Positions 36,190 through 45,176 of a stretch of 64,000 nucleotides of DNA are shown in pieces. Both the position numbers and the translations under genes were made by a program. Source of the DNA: Microdochium bolleyi (lineage: Eukaryota > Ascomycota > Sordariomycetes > Xylariales > Microdochiaceae); assembly GCA_001566295.1 (NCBI GenBank), contig KQ964245.1:1617524-1681523 (forward strand). The letters run 5' to 3'. Below the pieces are notes generated by a model, which was not told the DNA's origin, did no database searches, and was given only the letters and a program-made list of their open reading frames with translations. The stretch's first letter is position 1; each line of letters starts with the position of its first letter.

Positions 36190-38792
36190 ATGGCGCCTCA
36201 AGATTCATTCATAGACGATGAAGACGACACCTGGTACGCCCTGCATCCTACCCCCACCAGCCCAGCTGGGGAGTTTGCACCGCAGCGTGCCGCAACGAAC
36301 TTCACCAACTGACCCTGCAATACACAGCCCTCTCTGTATCGAAGAGTTCGATCTGTCCGACAGGAACTTTCGGCCGTGCCCCTGTGGCTATCAGGTACGA
36401 CCCCAGACCGGCAACATCGACTTGTCCACCGGCCTCTTCGGCGTACTAACGCTCCCACAAACAGATCTGCCAGTTCTGTTTCAACAACCTGAAGAACAAC
36501 CTCAACGGCCTGTGTCCTGCGTGCCGTCGTCCATACGACGAGAAGACGATCCAGTGGAAGGTCGTCACGCAAGAAGAGTAAGAACTATAGCAGACCTCGG
36601 CTTTCCAGGGCCGATGTAATCTTTTGCTAACCACTGCGCACAAATGTAGAGAGGCCGAGTTCCGACTCAATATCCAAAAGAATCAGAAGAAACGCGCGAC
36701 CGAACAACGGCAGAAAGAAGTCCAGAAGCGCGAAGCTGAGAGGGAGAATCGCAAGAATCTCGTCGGAGTTCGTGTTGTGCAGAAGAACCTGGTCTATGTG
36801 ACCGGTCTGACGCCAACTGTCCGTGAAGACGAGCTCCTCAAGACTTTGCGGAAACCCGAATTTTTTGGTCAATATGGCAACATCCAGAAGATCTCCATCT
36901 CTAATCGGAAGTCCTCAGAAGGCCAGCCGCAATCTCTGGGCATCTACGTGACGTTTGAGCGGAAAGAGGACGCAGCGCGCTGCATCCAGGCAGTCAACGG
37001 ATCCCAGAATGGCGACCGCGTGCTAAAAGCTCAGCTGGGTACAACCAAGTATTGCTCGGCATGGCTGCGACACGAGCAGTGTGGCAACCGGCAATGCATG
37101 TTCTTGCATGAGCTGGGAGATGAGGAGGACAGCTATACCAGGCAGGATCTCTCATCGTTGAATAGTGTTGGCACACAGCGTCCCTTGTCGACGGCCGCAT
37201 CGGCTCCCTCACGCTCAGCTTCACGGCAAGCAGCACCCCTGTTGCAAGCGACAGCGATCGGAGCCCAGCCCATGGCTCGGACAAGCAGCAAGGATGGATC
37301 TGACGCTGGCGACGGCCCAGCTCTACCCGCGACGGCGAGCTGGGCGCGGACAACACAGCAGCGCAGCCGGCGTGGAAGCCATGCAACCAGCGGTACGGCT
37401 GCGAGTCCTGCGATATCCCAATCGATGCCTGCAACGGCCGAAGCTGTGCTCGAGGACTCGGAGCATCCACCGCTACCACAACCTTCGACGAGTCGCAAGG
37501 TCGAGAAACAACCCGCGAGATCAAAGGCTACCAAGAACACCGAGAAGCCCCAGCCGAAGCCAAAACCGGATGGTTTCGACTTCAGCATCATTCTGAAGAT
37601 CCTTGCAGCGTGTCCTGCGGACGCCTTTGCTCCGCCCAAGGAAAGCGAAGACGTGTTTCCACCGCTCTTTGATATCTACGGCGGCCAGAGGCGGAGGGCT
37701 CTCCGAGTCGAGGAGGAGAACCGTTCGTCTGAGCAGGAAGAACAAGTCAACCAAGCTGAGCCATCTGAAGAGGAGCCAGAGAGTGGCAGTCTTGCTCTTG
37801 GGGGCGAGCCCGAGGAGGGCGACCAGGGTCGCGATGGTGCATTCGGACAGAGGCGCAACACAACACAACCCCCGATCCAGCGTACTAGCACTGAGGGTCT
37901 CTTCAGCCCTCCCATCGGATTCGGTCAGAGCTCGACACCAAGCGGCACCGCTGGAGGCCGGTCAATGACGCCTCAGCAGTTCTTGCAAGCTCGCGGCAGC
38001 TTCGTTGACCAGATGCCTCCCGGCATCAACACCCAGCAGTCGTCTCTGTTTCAGGGCCAGGGACACTCGCGGTCCCATTCTAGATACAGCTTCGCCAACG
38101 AGGGTACCTCGAACTCTACAAAGGTCAATCTTGCTACAGACCCACGCATCATGGCTCAGCAATCATCTATGATGCCGTCTACCTTCCGGGCGCAACCAGG
38201 CAGTCAATTCTATGGCACATCCATCCCAGGCCCGCCTCCGGGACTCAAGTCAACTGGGACCCCTCCCGTCGGTGGCATGTTTGGACAGGGACATGCATTT
38301 GGAGGATCTGCTTTCAACGACGCGACGACGCTTGCGGACAAGTCGAACCTGCTTCAGCTCCTCAACCGAGGCCGGACCACGGGCAGCAGCTCTGCCCATG
38401 ACGCTGGAAAGCGTGAGTACTTTTCTTCTTTTCCAAATCAGTACCCAATCTCGTCTTCCTCCTCTACCCCTGCTCCTGCTCCTGCTTCGGGCACCCCTTT
38501 GGCATCGCTGTACGGTTCTCAACCGGGAGCATTCCAAGATTTCGGACCAAAGCAGAAGAAGAAGGGAAAGAAGCACAGACATGCTAACACTTCCTCCTCT
38601 GGGGGGAGTGGCTTAGTAGATCTTGCGGACCCAAGTATCCTGCAGGCGAGAATGCAGCATCAGCAACAGGGGAACGCCGCCGGAGTTGGTCACGGACTTT
38701 TTGGAGGTCAGTCTCAAGGTGGGTACAACCCCAGTATGATGTATGGCGGCAGTGGTGGCGGCGGTGCCGGCGGGTACAACAACAGATGGTAG
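36190..38792 (+). CDS. NOT4: CCR4-NOT subunit 4, RING/RRM E3 ubiquitin ligase (N-terminal part or short form)
   Basis: Exons 36190-36233, 36328-36394, 36465-36577 and 36650-38792 give 788 residues. A C4C4 RING occupies residues 15-57 (Cys 15, 18, 32, 34, 39, 42, 54, 57; CPLCIEEFDLSDRNFRPCPC at its start), the spacing special to Not4/CNOT4. A helical linker (AEFRLNIQKNQKKRATEQRQ), an RRM beginning NLVYVTGLTPTV and a CCCH finger (CSAWLRHEQCGNRQCMFLHE) follow. The remainder is disordered, ending in a Gly-rich tail with RW. Not4 ubiquitinates ribosomal and nascent-chain targets and links stalled translation to mRNA decay. In many Pezizomycotina the protein is about twice this length. Strong-looking donors at 38707 (GTCAGT) and 38719 (GTGGGT) could splice in phase to the frame starting at 39377, giving about 1571-1575 residues. 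Confidence 0.93.
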
Positions 38793-39243
38793 CCGCGCCA
38801 AGGGAACAGAACGTACGGGCAGAGCGGACATCGCTTGATTTTATTTCCTTCTTCTTCCATTTTTGCAACGCACTGCGGACTGTGTGCACCACGGTGTCAC
38901 AAGCATCGTCGCGAGTCGAATCAAGGGGTTTTATCAGACCCAAGGGGTGTGTTTTTAGCGAGCATTGCAGAAGCATGGCCCCAGGACGGGTCGGAGGGCT
39001 GCATTTGTGCCACGGAGGGCTGGAGACGTTCTGCTCAGGCACCGTTGTACCATTTGCAAGCTTTGGGTGTCTTTCCCTCCCGGCGTTTCAGTCATTCACC
39101 GCAAGCATTGCCCAGTCACGGTTCACTTCAGGCAGGCCTTGGTCGTCTTCCACGCAAACATAATGTACATTAACGCGAAGTCATACACCGACCGTTCGCC
39201 AGCACCAATATAGCATCTATACCCCCAGTATAGCTCCGATATC

Positions 39244-41811
39244 ATGTACAATGTGGAAGACGACGATGGGTGGCTGGTGTTGCGTGATAAACCTTTTTCT
39301 CCTCGTTTGCGTTACCTCGTAAAGCCTTCGTCCTTTGTGGTTTTTCTTCTTGTCAGAGCTAACACACGCTCTGCAGCAGATGACGATGACCTATCATTTG
39401 GGGAAGCTGTCACCTCCGTCGACGCACTGGTGTCAGAAGACGATCAATTTCCATTTGATCCGTCCGTGTCTTTGCAGCCAACGGGTACGATGACCCCGAC
39501 CTATCCACCCGGATTTGACCTGCCACAACTGCATCCGTTGCTGTCTATGGTGGAAAGGAGCCAGACTCCTGCCTCACCAGCTTCAAACGACAACCGGTCG
39601 AAGACCCAACCGCAGACTCGGCCTGCGACACCGCTTGTGGCTACGCCGTTGCGAAGTTCGACACCACATGCCAGTGAGACGCCAACTAAATCATCTGCGA
39701 GCGTCTCGGCGAAGAGCTCTATCAAGGAGCTTGCCGCCAAGAGTGGCTTGTCCTCGGATATAGCAGCACAGGCAGTCAAGGACGTCAAGACTAGTCAGTT
39801 GCTCCAGGACGAAGATTTCCCAACGTTAGGATCCCTCAAGACCGCCTCGCCCTTGAAGACCAAGTCAGTCTCCACCCCGAAAGCGCAAGACGCGAATCGC
39901 AGCTCGACAGAGAAGAAGAAGAAGGCGGAAAAGATCAAGTCAGACAAAGCTCAGACGGCTCCGGCTGTGTCTGGGCAGCGACCCCCGCTCAACACACTTG
40001 ATATTGCTGCTGCAACCCAAAACACAGCCACCACCGTGGGTGTCAAGCCAGATGGCAAGGCTTTGGACAGTCCCAACACCGGAGCATCCTCGGCGGCTAA
40101 GTCTCAGCCCGTTTCTGCACTCCCATCGGCCATCTCTACACCCACTCCCTCTACTGCCAACGTTTCATCGCCTCTTGCCAGGACTGCGCCGAAGACACTC
40201 CGGCTGGTCCAGACACCTAAAACCGAGACACCGCCAGCCATCCCTCCGGCGGCACTTGCGTCCATTCGTGCAGCAGGCATTGGTGGTCCCAACAATCGAC
40301 CTGCTACTCCGGTTCACGAGATGAGCTCCGAGACGGCGTCTATCGTCAGCGCTTCTGTGTCTGCTTCGAGAACCAGTTCGCCGCCTCCCGCCTCGAGAAT
40401 TGGCGCGGCTGCCGTCCGTACGACGACAAAGAGCCAGCAGCGCAAGGAGCGTAAGGAGGCATCCAAGAAAGCCGTCGCGCAAATTGCCGAGACCACGCCG
40501 GTGGAGGCAGAAGTCGAGATTGCTCCGATCCTCGGCAGGAAGAAGAAACAGAAGAAGGAGAAGAAGGTCACACTGCCCAGCGCTACCTCTACCAGGCCCC
40601 AGACTCCGCCGGACAATAGGAAGGACACATCTGAAGGGGCTGAAAGTCCAGCGCAAGCCGCTGTATCGACACCAGCAGCAAAGATCGAAGTGGAGGCCAA
40701 GTCTACTACCACGACTCCTGCCTCTCCGGTTAAGGCCAAAGAATCTAGGGGCAAGGAGATCCCAGTGCGGCCGAAGAGCCCAGTGCAGGTGGACACCTCG
40801 ATCCGCCTGAACGAGTCCACCAAGACGACAGTTCTTACTCCCGATTACGTCACCCATGCCCCCGAGATCAAGAACGAGCAGCCGGTGGAGGAGGATCTGG
40901 GTGACATCCCCAGCATCTCGGAGGTGTTGCACAAGCTCGTACAGGAGCACCACATTCCCGCCATCGAGCACCTCAACCTCTTTCGATCCCTCCAGGGCTT
41001 CCTCCAGCGCACCGAGCCTACCCCGAACGTTCCTATCACGATGCCCCCTAACCTAAAGTCGATCATCACCAAGGAGGACGAGGAGCGACTGAACGCGTTC
41101 CAGCCCGTGCGCAAGACTGTCAACAATCAGCCGGTCCTGCTCACTCCAAACGGCGACTGCCTGCTCAACCTGACCCAGCAGGAAGCCGACCGTTTCCTGG
41201 AGTTGCAGGACCGCCTGCGTGCGGACAGTGCTCTGCCAACTGCCTTCGCTGCCCCACGGTACGCGCCCGCCAGCGGCTTCAGCCTGGTTAAGAACCGTGC
41301 TGTGCCCAACGGCACCCCTTCCTTCTTCCCGGCTGGCCCGGACAACTACCCGAGCGACCCCGTGGGCAAGATGCACCGGGAAGAGGCCATCAGCTGCATC
41401 AACCAGCACGTGCTCCCCTCACTTAACCTGGGCAACTACAAGACCTCGGGCGCCAACGCCAACTTCACAAAGAACGTCAATCTGCAGCAGCTTGCGCCGT
41501 GGATCTACCCGTCCGCAGACAGCGACGACCAGCGGCGCATGTTTAGCGGCCGCCCGGGGGATGACGGCATCGGCCCTGCAGACTACGCTAGCAGTCCCTA
41601 CGATGAACCGCTGGGCGCTGGCGCTGGCAGTGTCGGCGTCAACATTCCTGGCGGTCTGGGTGGGCCATCCCCTCCGATTGGCAGCACGCCGCTCATGAGC
41701 GTCGACGAGGCCGAGACGGTCTGGGGTCAGGCCAAGAAGCAGCACGACGCCATCGACAAGAAGCTCCGCCAGCTGCTCGCGCGCAACAGGCGGCTGCTCG
41801 AGATTAATTGA
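39244..41811 (+). CDS. NOT4: Probable C-terminal half of NOT4 (frame open from 39244; exon likely starts at 39377)
   Basis: The frame is open for 855 codons. The first 44 (39244-39376) look like intron end: a T-rich tract, a GCTAAC branch point at 39358 and a CTGCAG acceptor at 39376, followed by acidic ADDDDLSFGEAV. The protein is Ser/Thr/Pro-rich and disordered up to about 40,850, with a basic block KKKQKKEKK, and then has an ordered C-terminal region: SISEVLHKLVQEHHIPAIEH, LTPNGDCLLNLTQQEADRFL, REEAISCINQHVLPSLNLGN, and a final coiled coil SVDEAETVWGQAKKQHDAID ending RRLLEIN. From memory this C-terminal region belongs to the long Not4 proteins of filamentous ascomycetes, and phase fits the donors at 38707 and 38719; the intron of about 660-670 bases would be unusually long. 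If it is a separate gene, the only Met before the acidic block is 39244. The stop is TGA in a readthrough context. Confidence 0.8.
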   Translation: MYNVEDDDGWLVLRDKPFSPRLRYLVKPSSFVVFLLVRANTRSAADDDDLSFGEAVTSVDALVSEDDQFPFDPSVSLQPTGTMTPTYPPGFDLPQLHPLLSMVERSQTPASPASNDNRSKTQPQTRPATPLVATPLRSSTPHASETPTKSSASVSAKSSIKELAAKSGLSSDIAAQAVKDVKTSQLLQDEDFPTLGSLKTASPLKTKSVSTPKAQDANRSSTEKKKKAEKIKSDKAQTAPAVSGQRPPLNTLDIAAATQNTATTVGVKPDGKALDSPNTGASSAAKSQPVSALPSAISTPTPSTANVSSPLARTAPKTLRLVQTPKTETPPAIPPAALASIRAAGIGGPNNRPATPVHEMSSETASIVSASVSASRTSSPPPASRIGAAAVRTTTKSQQRKERKEASKKAVAQIAETTPVEAEVEIAPILGRKKKQKKEKKVTLPSATSTRPQTPPDNRKDTSEGAESPAQAAVSTPAAKIEVEAKSTTTTPASPVKAKESRGKEIPVRPKSPVQVDTSIRLNESTKTTVLTPDYVTHAPEIKNEQPVEEDLGDIPSISEVLHKLVQEHHIPAIEHLNLFRSLQGFLQRTEPTPNVPITMPPNLKSIITKEDEERLNAFQPVRKTVNNQPVLLTPNGDCLLNLTQQEADRFLELQDRLRADSALPTAFAAPRYAPASGFSLVKNRAVPNGTPSFFPAGPDNYPSDPVGKMHREEAISCINQHVLPSLNLGNYKTSGANANFTKNVNLQQLAPWIYPSADSDDQRRMFSGRPGDDGIGPADYASSPYDEPLGAGAGSVGVNIPGGLGGPSPPIGSTPLMSVDEAETVWGQAKKQHDAIDKKLRQLLARNRRLLEIN

Positions 41812-42066
41812 CTAGCGGCGGCAGCCACGACGGCGGGCCCGGGCGGAGGTGTCGGCGGCAGCGCGAGCGGCTTCCGCGGCGGCTTATACAACTACTACCT
41901 GCACCATGCGGCCAGCGCCAACGATCCGCTCATGGTGGCCACGGTGCTCATCTTTCGCGTGGCTGCTGTCGCCGCTGTCGTCGCGGGGTTGTTTGTGAGC
42001 AAGACGCTCACCGCAGTGCTTGGCGTCGTGGGATATCTGTATGACAGGGTATATGCTGCGGACTGA
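41812..42066 (+). other. In-frame 84-codon readthrough extension of the NOT4 C-terminal frame
   Basis: Directly after TGA 41809-41811 the next codons are CTA GCG, giving the TGACTAG context. The same frame stays open for 84 codons to TGA at 42064-42066. About three quarters of the codons end in G or C, as in the upstream coding part. The product starts with an Ala/Gly linker, then LYNYYLHHAASANDP, a hydrophobic segment of about 23 residues (VATVLIFRVAAVAAVVAGLF inside it) and some 22 more residues ending YDRVYAAD. It would place one membrane helix close to the C-terminus (tail-anchor layout). It has no Met start at its head, so it is unlikely to be a separate gene. Its translation is inference. 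Confidence 0.6.
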
Positions 42067-42676
42067 GCAGGGGAAGACGGCGGGTACTGGCTTTTTAGTC
42101 TGGGTGAGATACTTGATATTAGGAGGGCGAGAAGGAAATTTGTACTATTGCATTGTACGACCATGACGGGGGAAGAGAGAAAGAGACTGGCATGTACGTG
42201 GCTCTTCCACCTTGACCAGCTCGATGTATGTCCAACGTGGTGGGCCTGCATCTTTCTTGAATATCTATCACAAGCAGTGTAGCAGTATACACACAAGCGA
42301 AGGGGACGCAAACCTGGAGAAGCAGCGACATGGTTTGGTTATACGATAGAAATCTTGGATGTTGCCAGACCTAGCCTGTATTGAACAAGATATAAGCTGT
42401 TATGACAACCTTAGTGAGGGAGGACTCAGCGAGTTTGTGCTTTTGTTCTCCGCTTCTGGCAAATTTGGTGAAATGTTCCAAGGCTTGTCATTTCGTGTTT
42501 TGCTACTGACTGCACCAGAACTCTAGACTGAGTCTGCTGTCAAATGTACCTTGATGTTTAATGCATACACTCTTCCTAATCCACCCACATCCTACACTCT
42601 CTCTAATCCAACCCGCGCCCCCCATCTCCCGTTCTCCCCTTTTCCACCCCTCCTCCGCAAAACCGCCGCTTTGCGC
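42067..42676. other. Convergent intergenic region
   Basis: Holds the 3' untranslated regions of NOT4 (+) and of the DUF1624 gene (-). The part 42,600-42,676 is C-rich. No gene seen. Confidence 0.6.
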
Positions 42677-44455
42677 TCAGAAGAAGCGCCACACCGAGTC
42701 CACGCCCTTCGTGCCCTTGAACCGTGCGTACCACCGGCAGCACGGGTACATGACGACCATGACGAACGCCCACAGGCCCCAGAACGCCCAAACGCTCTGG
42801 ATGCCGCGCAGGGGCTCGCCCGGGTGCAGCGGGTTCGTCTCGCCGGGGATCTCGCGCCCGAAGAGGGAGGTGAGGAGGGAGCCGGCGCCGAAGACGACGA
42901 ACTGGTGCGCCATGTAGAAGAAGAGCGCCGAGTTGCCGAAGGTCAGGAGGATCGAGAGGAGCGCCGTGAGGAATCGTGAGGCGATGCGCTGGGTGGCGGA
43001 GCCGCCGCCGGTTCCAGTGGGTGGTGTTGGCTTGGTGGTGGTGGTGGCTGGTAGGAATCGCCGCGGGACGAGGTCCAGGGCCGTCAGGAACAGCAGGTTC
43101 ACGGCGAGCGTGTACGCGAAGAAGGCGACGTCGGGCGGGTACTTTGTCAGGTAGAAGAAGGCCTGCGGTGAGACGAGGTACTGGTTCCCGATCCTGCCGG
43201 TCCCCTCCCCCCCCTGGTCGCGTGTGTGCGGCGGCGGCAGGCAGCCCTCAGACAGGTTGCCGAAGCGCAGCACGCGGGTGAGCACGAAGAGCAGGGCGAG
43301 GAGCAGCGCGGCGACGAAGGTGCCGCTGCGGATGCGCGCCGCCGTAGCCGAGGGGTGCAGCACGAGCCGCGCGTAGAGCAGGCCCGCGATGGCGAAGGAC
43401 AGCCAGCCCATGGGCGGGAAGGCCGAGATGACGTGCGGCGTGACGAAGACGTGGAACCAGAAGTCGAGGAAGCTGGTGCCCGTTGTGGGCATGAAGGAGG
43501 GCGGCGGCTCCGTGTCCTGGCTGCTGCCTCCTTTGATGGTGATGGCGTTGCTGTCGAGCGTGGAGATGCAGTGCCCGCTGCTGGGTGAGAGCCAAATGTT
43601 CCACCAGATGGTGATGCCGACGAGGGCGAGGAGTGCGAGGTTGTGAATGTGGTACGATGCTCTGGCACCTGGTGCCTGGTAGGAGTTCTCCTTGCGCTGG
43701 CGAGGTTGTGACGACGAAGACAGCAGCGGACGGCGGACTGCATCCTCTGCATCCTGCTCGACATCCCGCCCATCTGTCTCGGCTCCAGCTCGCCGCCCAG
43801 CCTTGGCGACAAGCCGGGCCACCGCGGGCTCCGTCCTGCTGACGAGGAGCCAGAGCAGCCCGACAACGAGATAGTCGGCGCCGAGCGCGAACAGGACCAC
43901 GTTGAGGAACCACACCTTGCCCAGGCCCATCGTCAGGCCCATGAGCACCGTCAGGCCTGTCAGCACGCCCGCGCGGATGGCGAAGTGGCGCGCCATGGCC
44001 CAGCCGGACCAGCCGAGGCGGGTGCGCGACCGGCCAAAGTAGGCAGTGCCCATGCCCAGCAGGAAGAAGAAGCCCGGGGCGCACAGGTGCGTCATGGTGC
44101 GCACGGCGTAGCCGATGGGCCGGTTCCACTCGGTGATGGGCGTGCCGTCGACCTCGGTGAGCCGGCCCTGGCCGTGCGGCCACGAGTTGATGGACACGAC
44201 GGTGTGGTCCATGGCCATGATGACCATGAGCAGGCCGCGCAGCAGGTCCGGGCCGACCGCCCGGGCCGTCGCCGTCGCCGGCTTGGGAGCGGTGGTGGTG
44301 GTGGTGGTGGTAGTAGAGGTATTGGCCGTGGGTGATTGCGTGCTCGTGCCGTAGTCATGGCGTGATGCCGGTGCGCTGCCGTCTCCCGAGTCGCCGGCCC
44401 CGGCGTGCTGCCCGGAGCCCGGCGCCGTGCTGAACTGCGTCTCCTGCGGCTCCAT
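42677..44455 (-). CDS. DUF1624 / heparan-alpha-glucosaminide N-acetyltransferase-like membrane protein
   Basis: Intronless, 592 residues from the ATG at 44455 (MEPQETQFSTAPGSGQHAGA). The first 75 residues are low-complexity, with a run of eight Thr coded by a GGT/ACC trinucleotide tract near 44291-44314. Then comes the family start RGLLMVIMAMDHTVVSINSW, with the Asp-His considered part of the active region in DUF1624/YeiB-type acyltransferases, followed by THLCAPGFFFLLGMGTAYFG. About ten hydrophobic helices follow to the C-terminus. Related human HGSNAT transfers acetyl groups from cytosolic acetyl-CoA across the lysosomal membrane; the fungal members have no established substrate. The reading frame is also open further upstream to 44650, but that part lacks hydrophobic or conserved content, so the Met before PQETQ is preferred. 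This gene is clearly more GC-rich than its neighbours. Confidence 0.87.
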   Translation of the reverse strand: MEPQETQFSTAPGSGQHAGAGDSGDGSAPASRHDYGTSTQSPTANTSTTTTTTTTAPKPATATARAVGPDLLRGLLMVIMAMDHTVVSINSWPHGQGRLTEVDGTPITEWNRPIGYAVRTMTHLCAPGFFFLLGMGTAYFGRSRTRLGWSGWAMARHFAIRAGVLTGLTVLMGLTMGLGKVWFLNVVLFALGADYLVVGLLWLLVSRTEPAVARLVAKAGRRAGAETDGRDVEQDAEDAVRRPLLSSSSQPRQRKENSYQAPGARASYHIHNLALLALVGITIWWNIWLSPSSGHCISTLDSNAITIKGGSSQDTEPPPSFMPTTGTSFLDFWFHVFVTPHVISAFPPMGWLSFAIAGLLYARLVLHPSATAARIRSGTFVAALLLALLFVLTRVLRFGNLSEGCLPPPHTRDQGGEGTGRIGNQYLVSPQAFFYLTKYPPDVAFFAYTLAVNLLFLTALDLVPRRFLPATTTTKPTPPTGTGGGSATQRIASRFLTALLSILLTFGNSALFFYMAHQFVVFGAGSLLTSLFGREIPGETNPLHPGEPLRGIQSVWAFWGLWAFVMVVMYPCCRWYARFKGTKGVDSVWRFF

Positions 44456-45176
44456 GGCCCTTGCCGCTTCGCTTGCTATTATCTCGACTCCGTCGGTGCA
44501 CGCACACCAAGGCACGGCTCGAGGTGCTTGTATTGTTCCGACCGTGACGGTTTGGTGATGGTGTAACCACAGAGGCACGCGACAGAGCGTGCAGTGTTGC
44601 TGGCAGGTCTTCTCACAAGGGACGGACCGGCGAACGAGAGTGCGTGCCAACTATCGCGATGCACACGAAAGGAAATGGTTCATCGCGTGAGGCCAGAAGA
44701 GGAGCCGCATCGCAGGCAGAAACGACGCGTTCCTTCCCGGAGGTCCGGAGCAACAATCCTCGTAAGCGGGTTTTAGAGTTGGTGCTGGAGCGAGCGCCGC
44801 CTCCTTACAAATGGAACCGAGCCAGCCCCGGGCCCGCATCGTCATCGTGATTCATCCCCCGGAGACTTTGGCTGATGTAAGACGGCACAACCAGAAAGCC
44901 TTGCCGGGGTTCTCTTCCGTGTGGACAACTGAACTCAATAGGTACAATCTCACGGCTCGCACTCCTGCACAGCACTTTTCACAGTGGCAGCATATCGGAC
45001 ACATTCCACGTTTGCTATCTGGTTTGCTCCCATGTCTGCTGTCTGAGTCTGCCGTGGTCATTGCGGTCCCGGGGGGCGGCGGAGCTTCGCCCGGTTCTGC
45101 TGATGGATCCACATCCTTCGTCCCCAATTCCAGCATACCCAGCCAGCATCCATCAATTTGATCACAATGCACACCC
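44456..45176. other. Intergenic region between tandem minus-strand genes
   Basis: Contains the promoter of the DUF1624 gene and the 3' untranslated region of the sugar transporter. No gene or repeat seen. Confidence 0.6.

Noticed and set aside
38413..38441. GTGAGT...CAG segment inside NOT4 resembling an intron
   Set aside because: Only 29 bases, below the workable minimum for fungal introns, and the reading frame is open and protein-like through it.
41808..42044. Plus-strand frame of 78 codons starting at the NOT4 stop
   Set aside because: Arg/Gly-rich out-of-frame shadow of the in-frame extension; no protein-like pattern.
43147..44183. Long minus frames in other phases within the DUF1624 gene
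   Set aside because: They are shadows produced by the high GC content of the real gene and lack hydrophobic helices.
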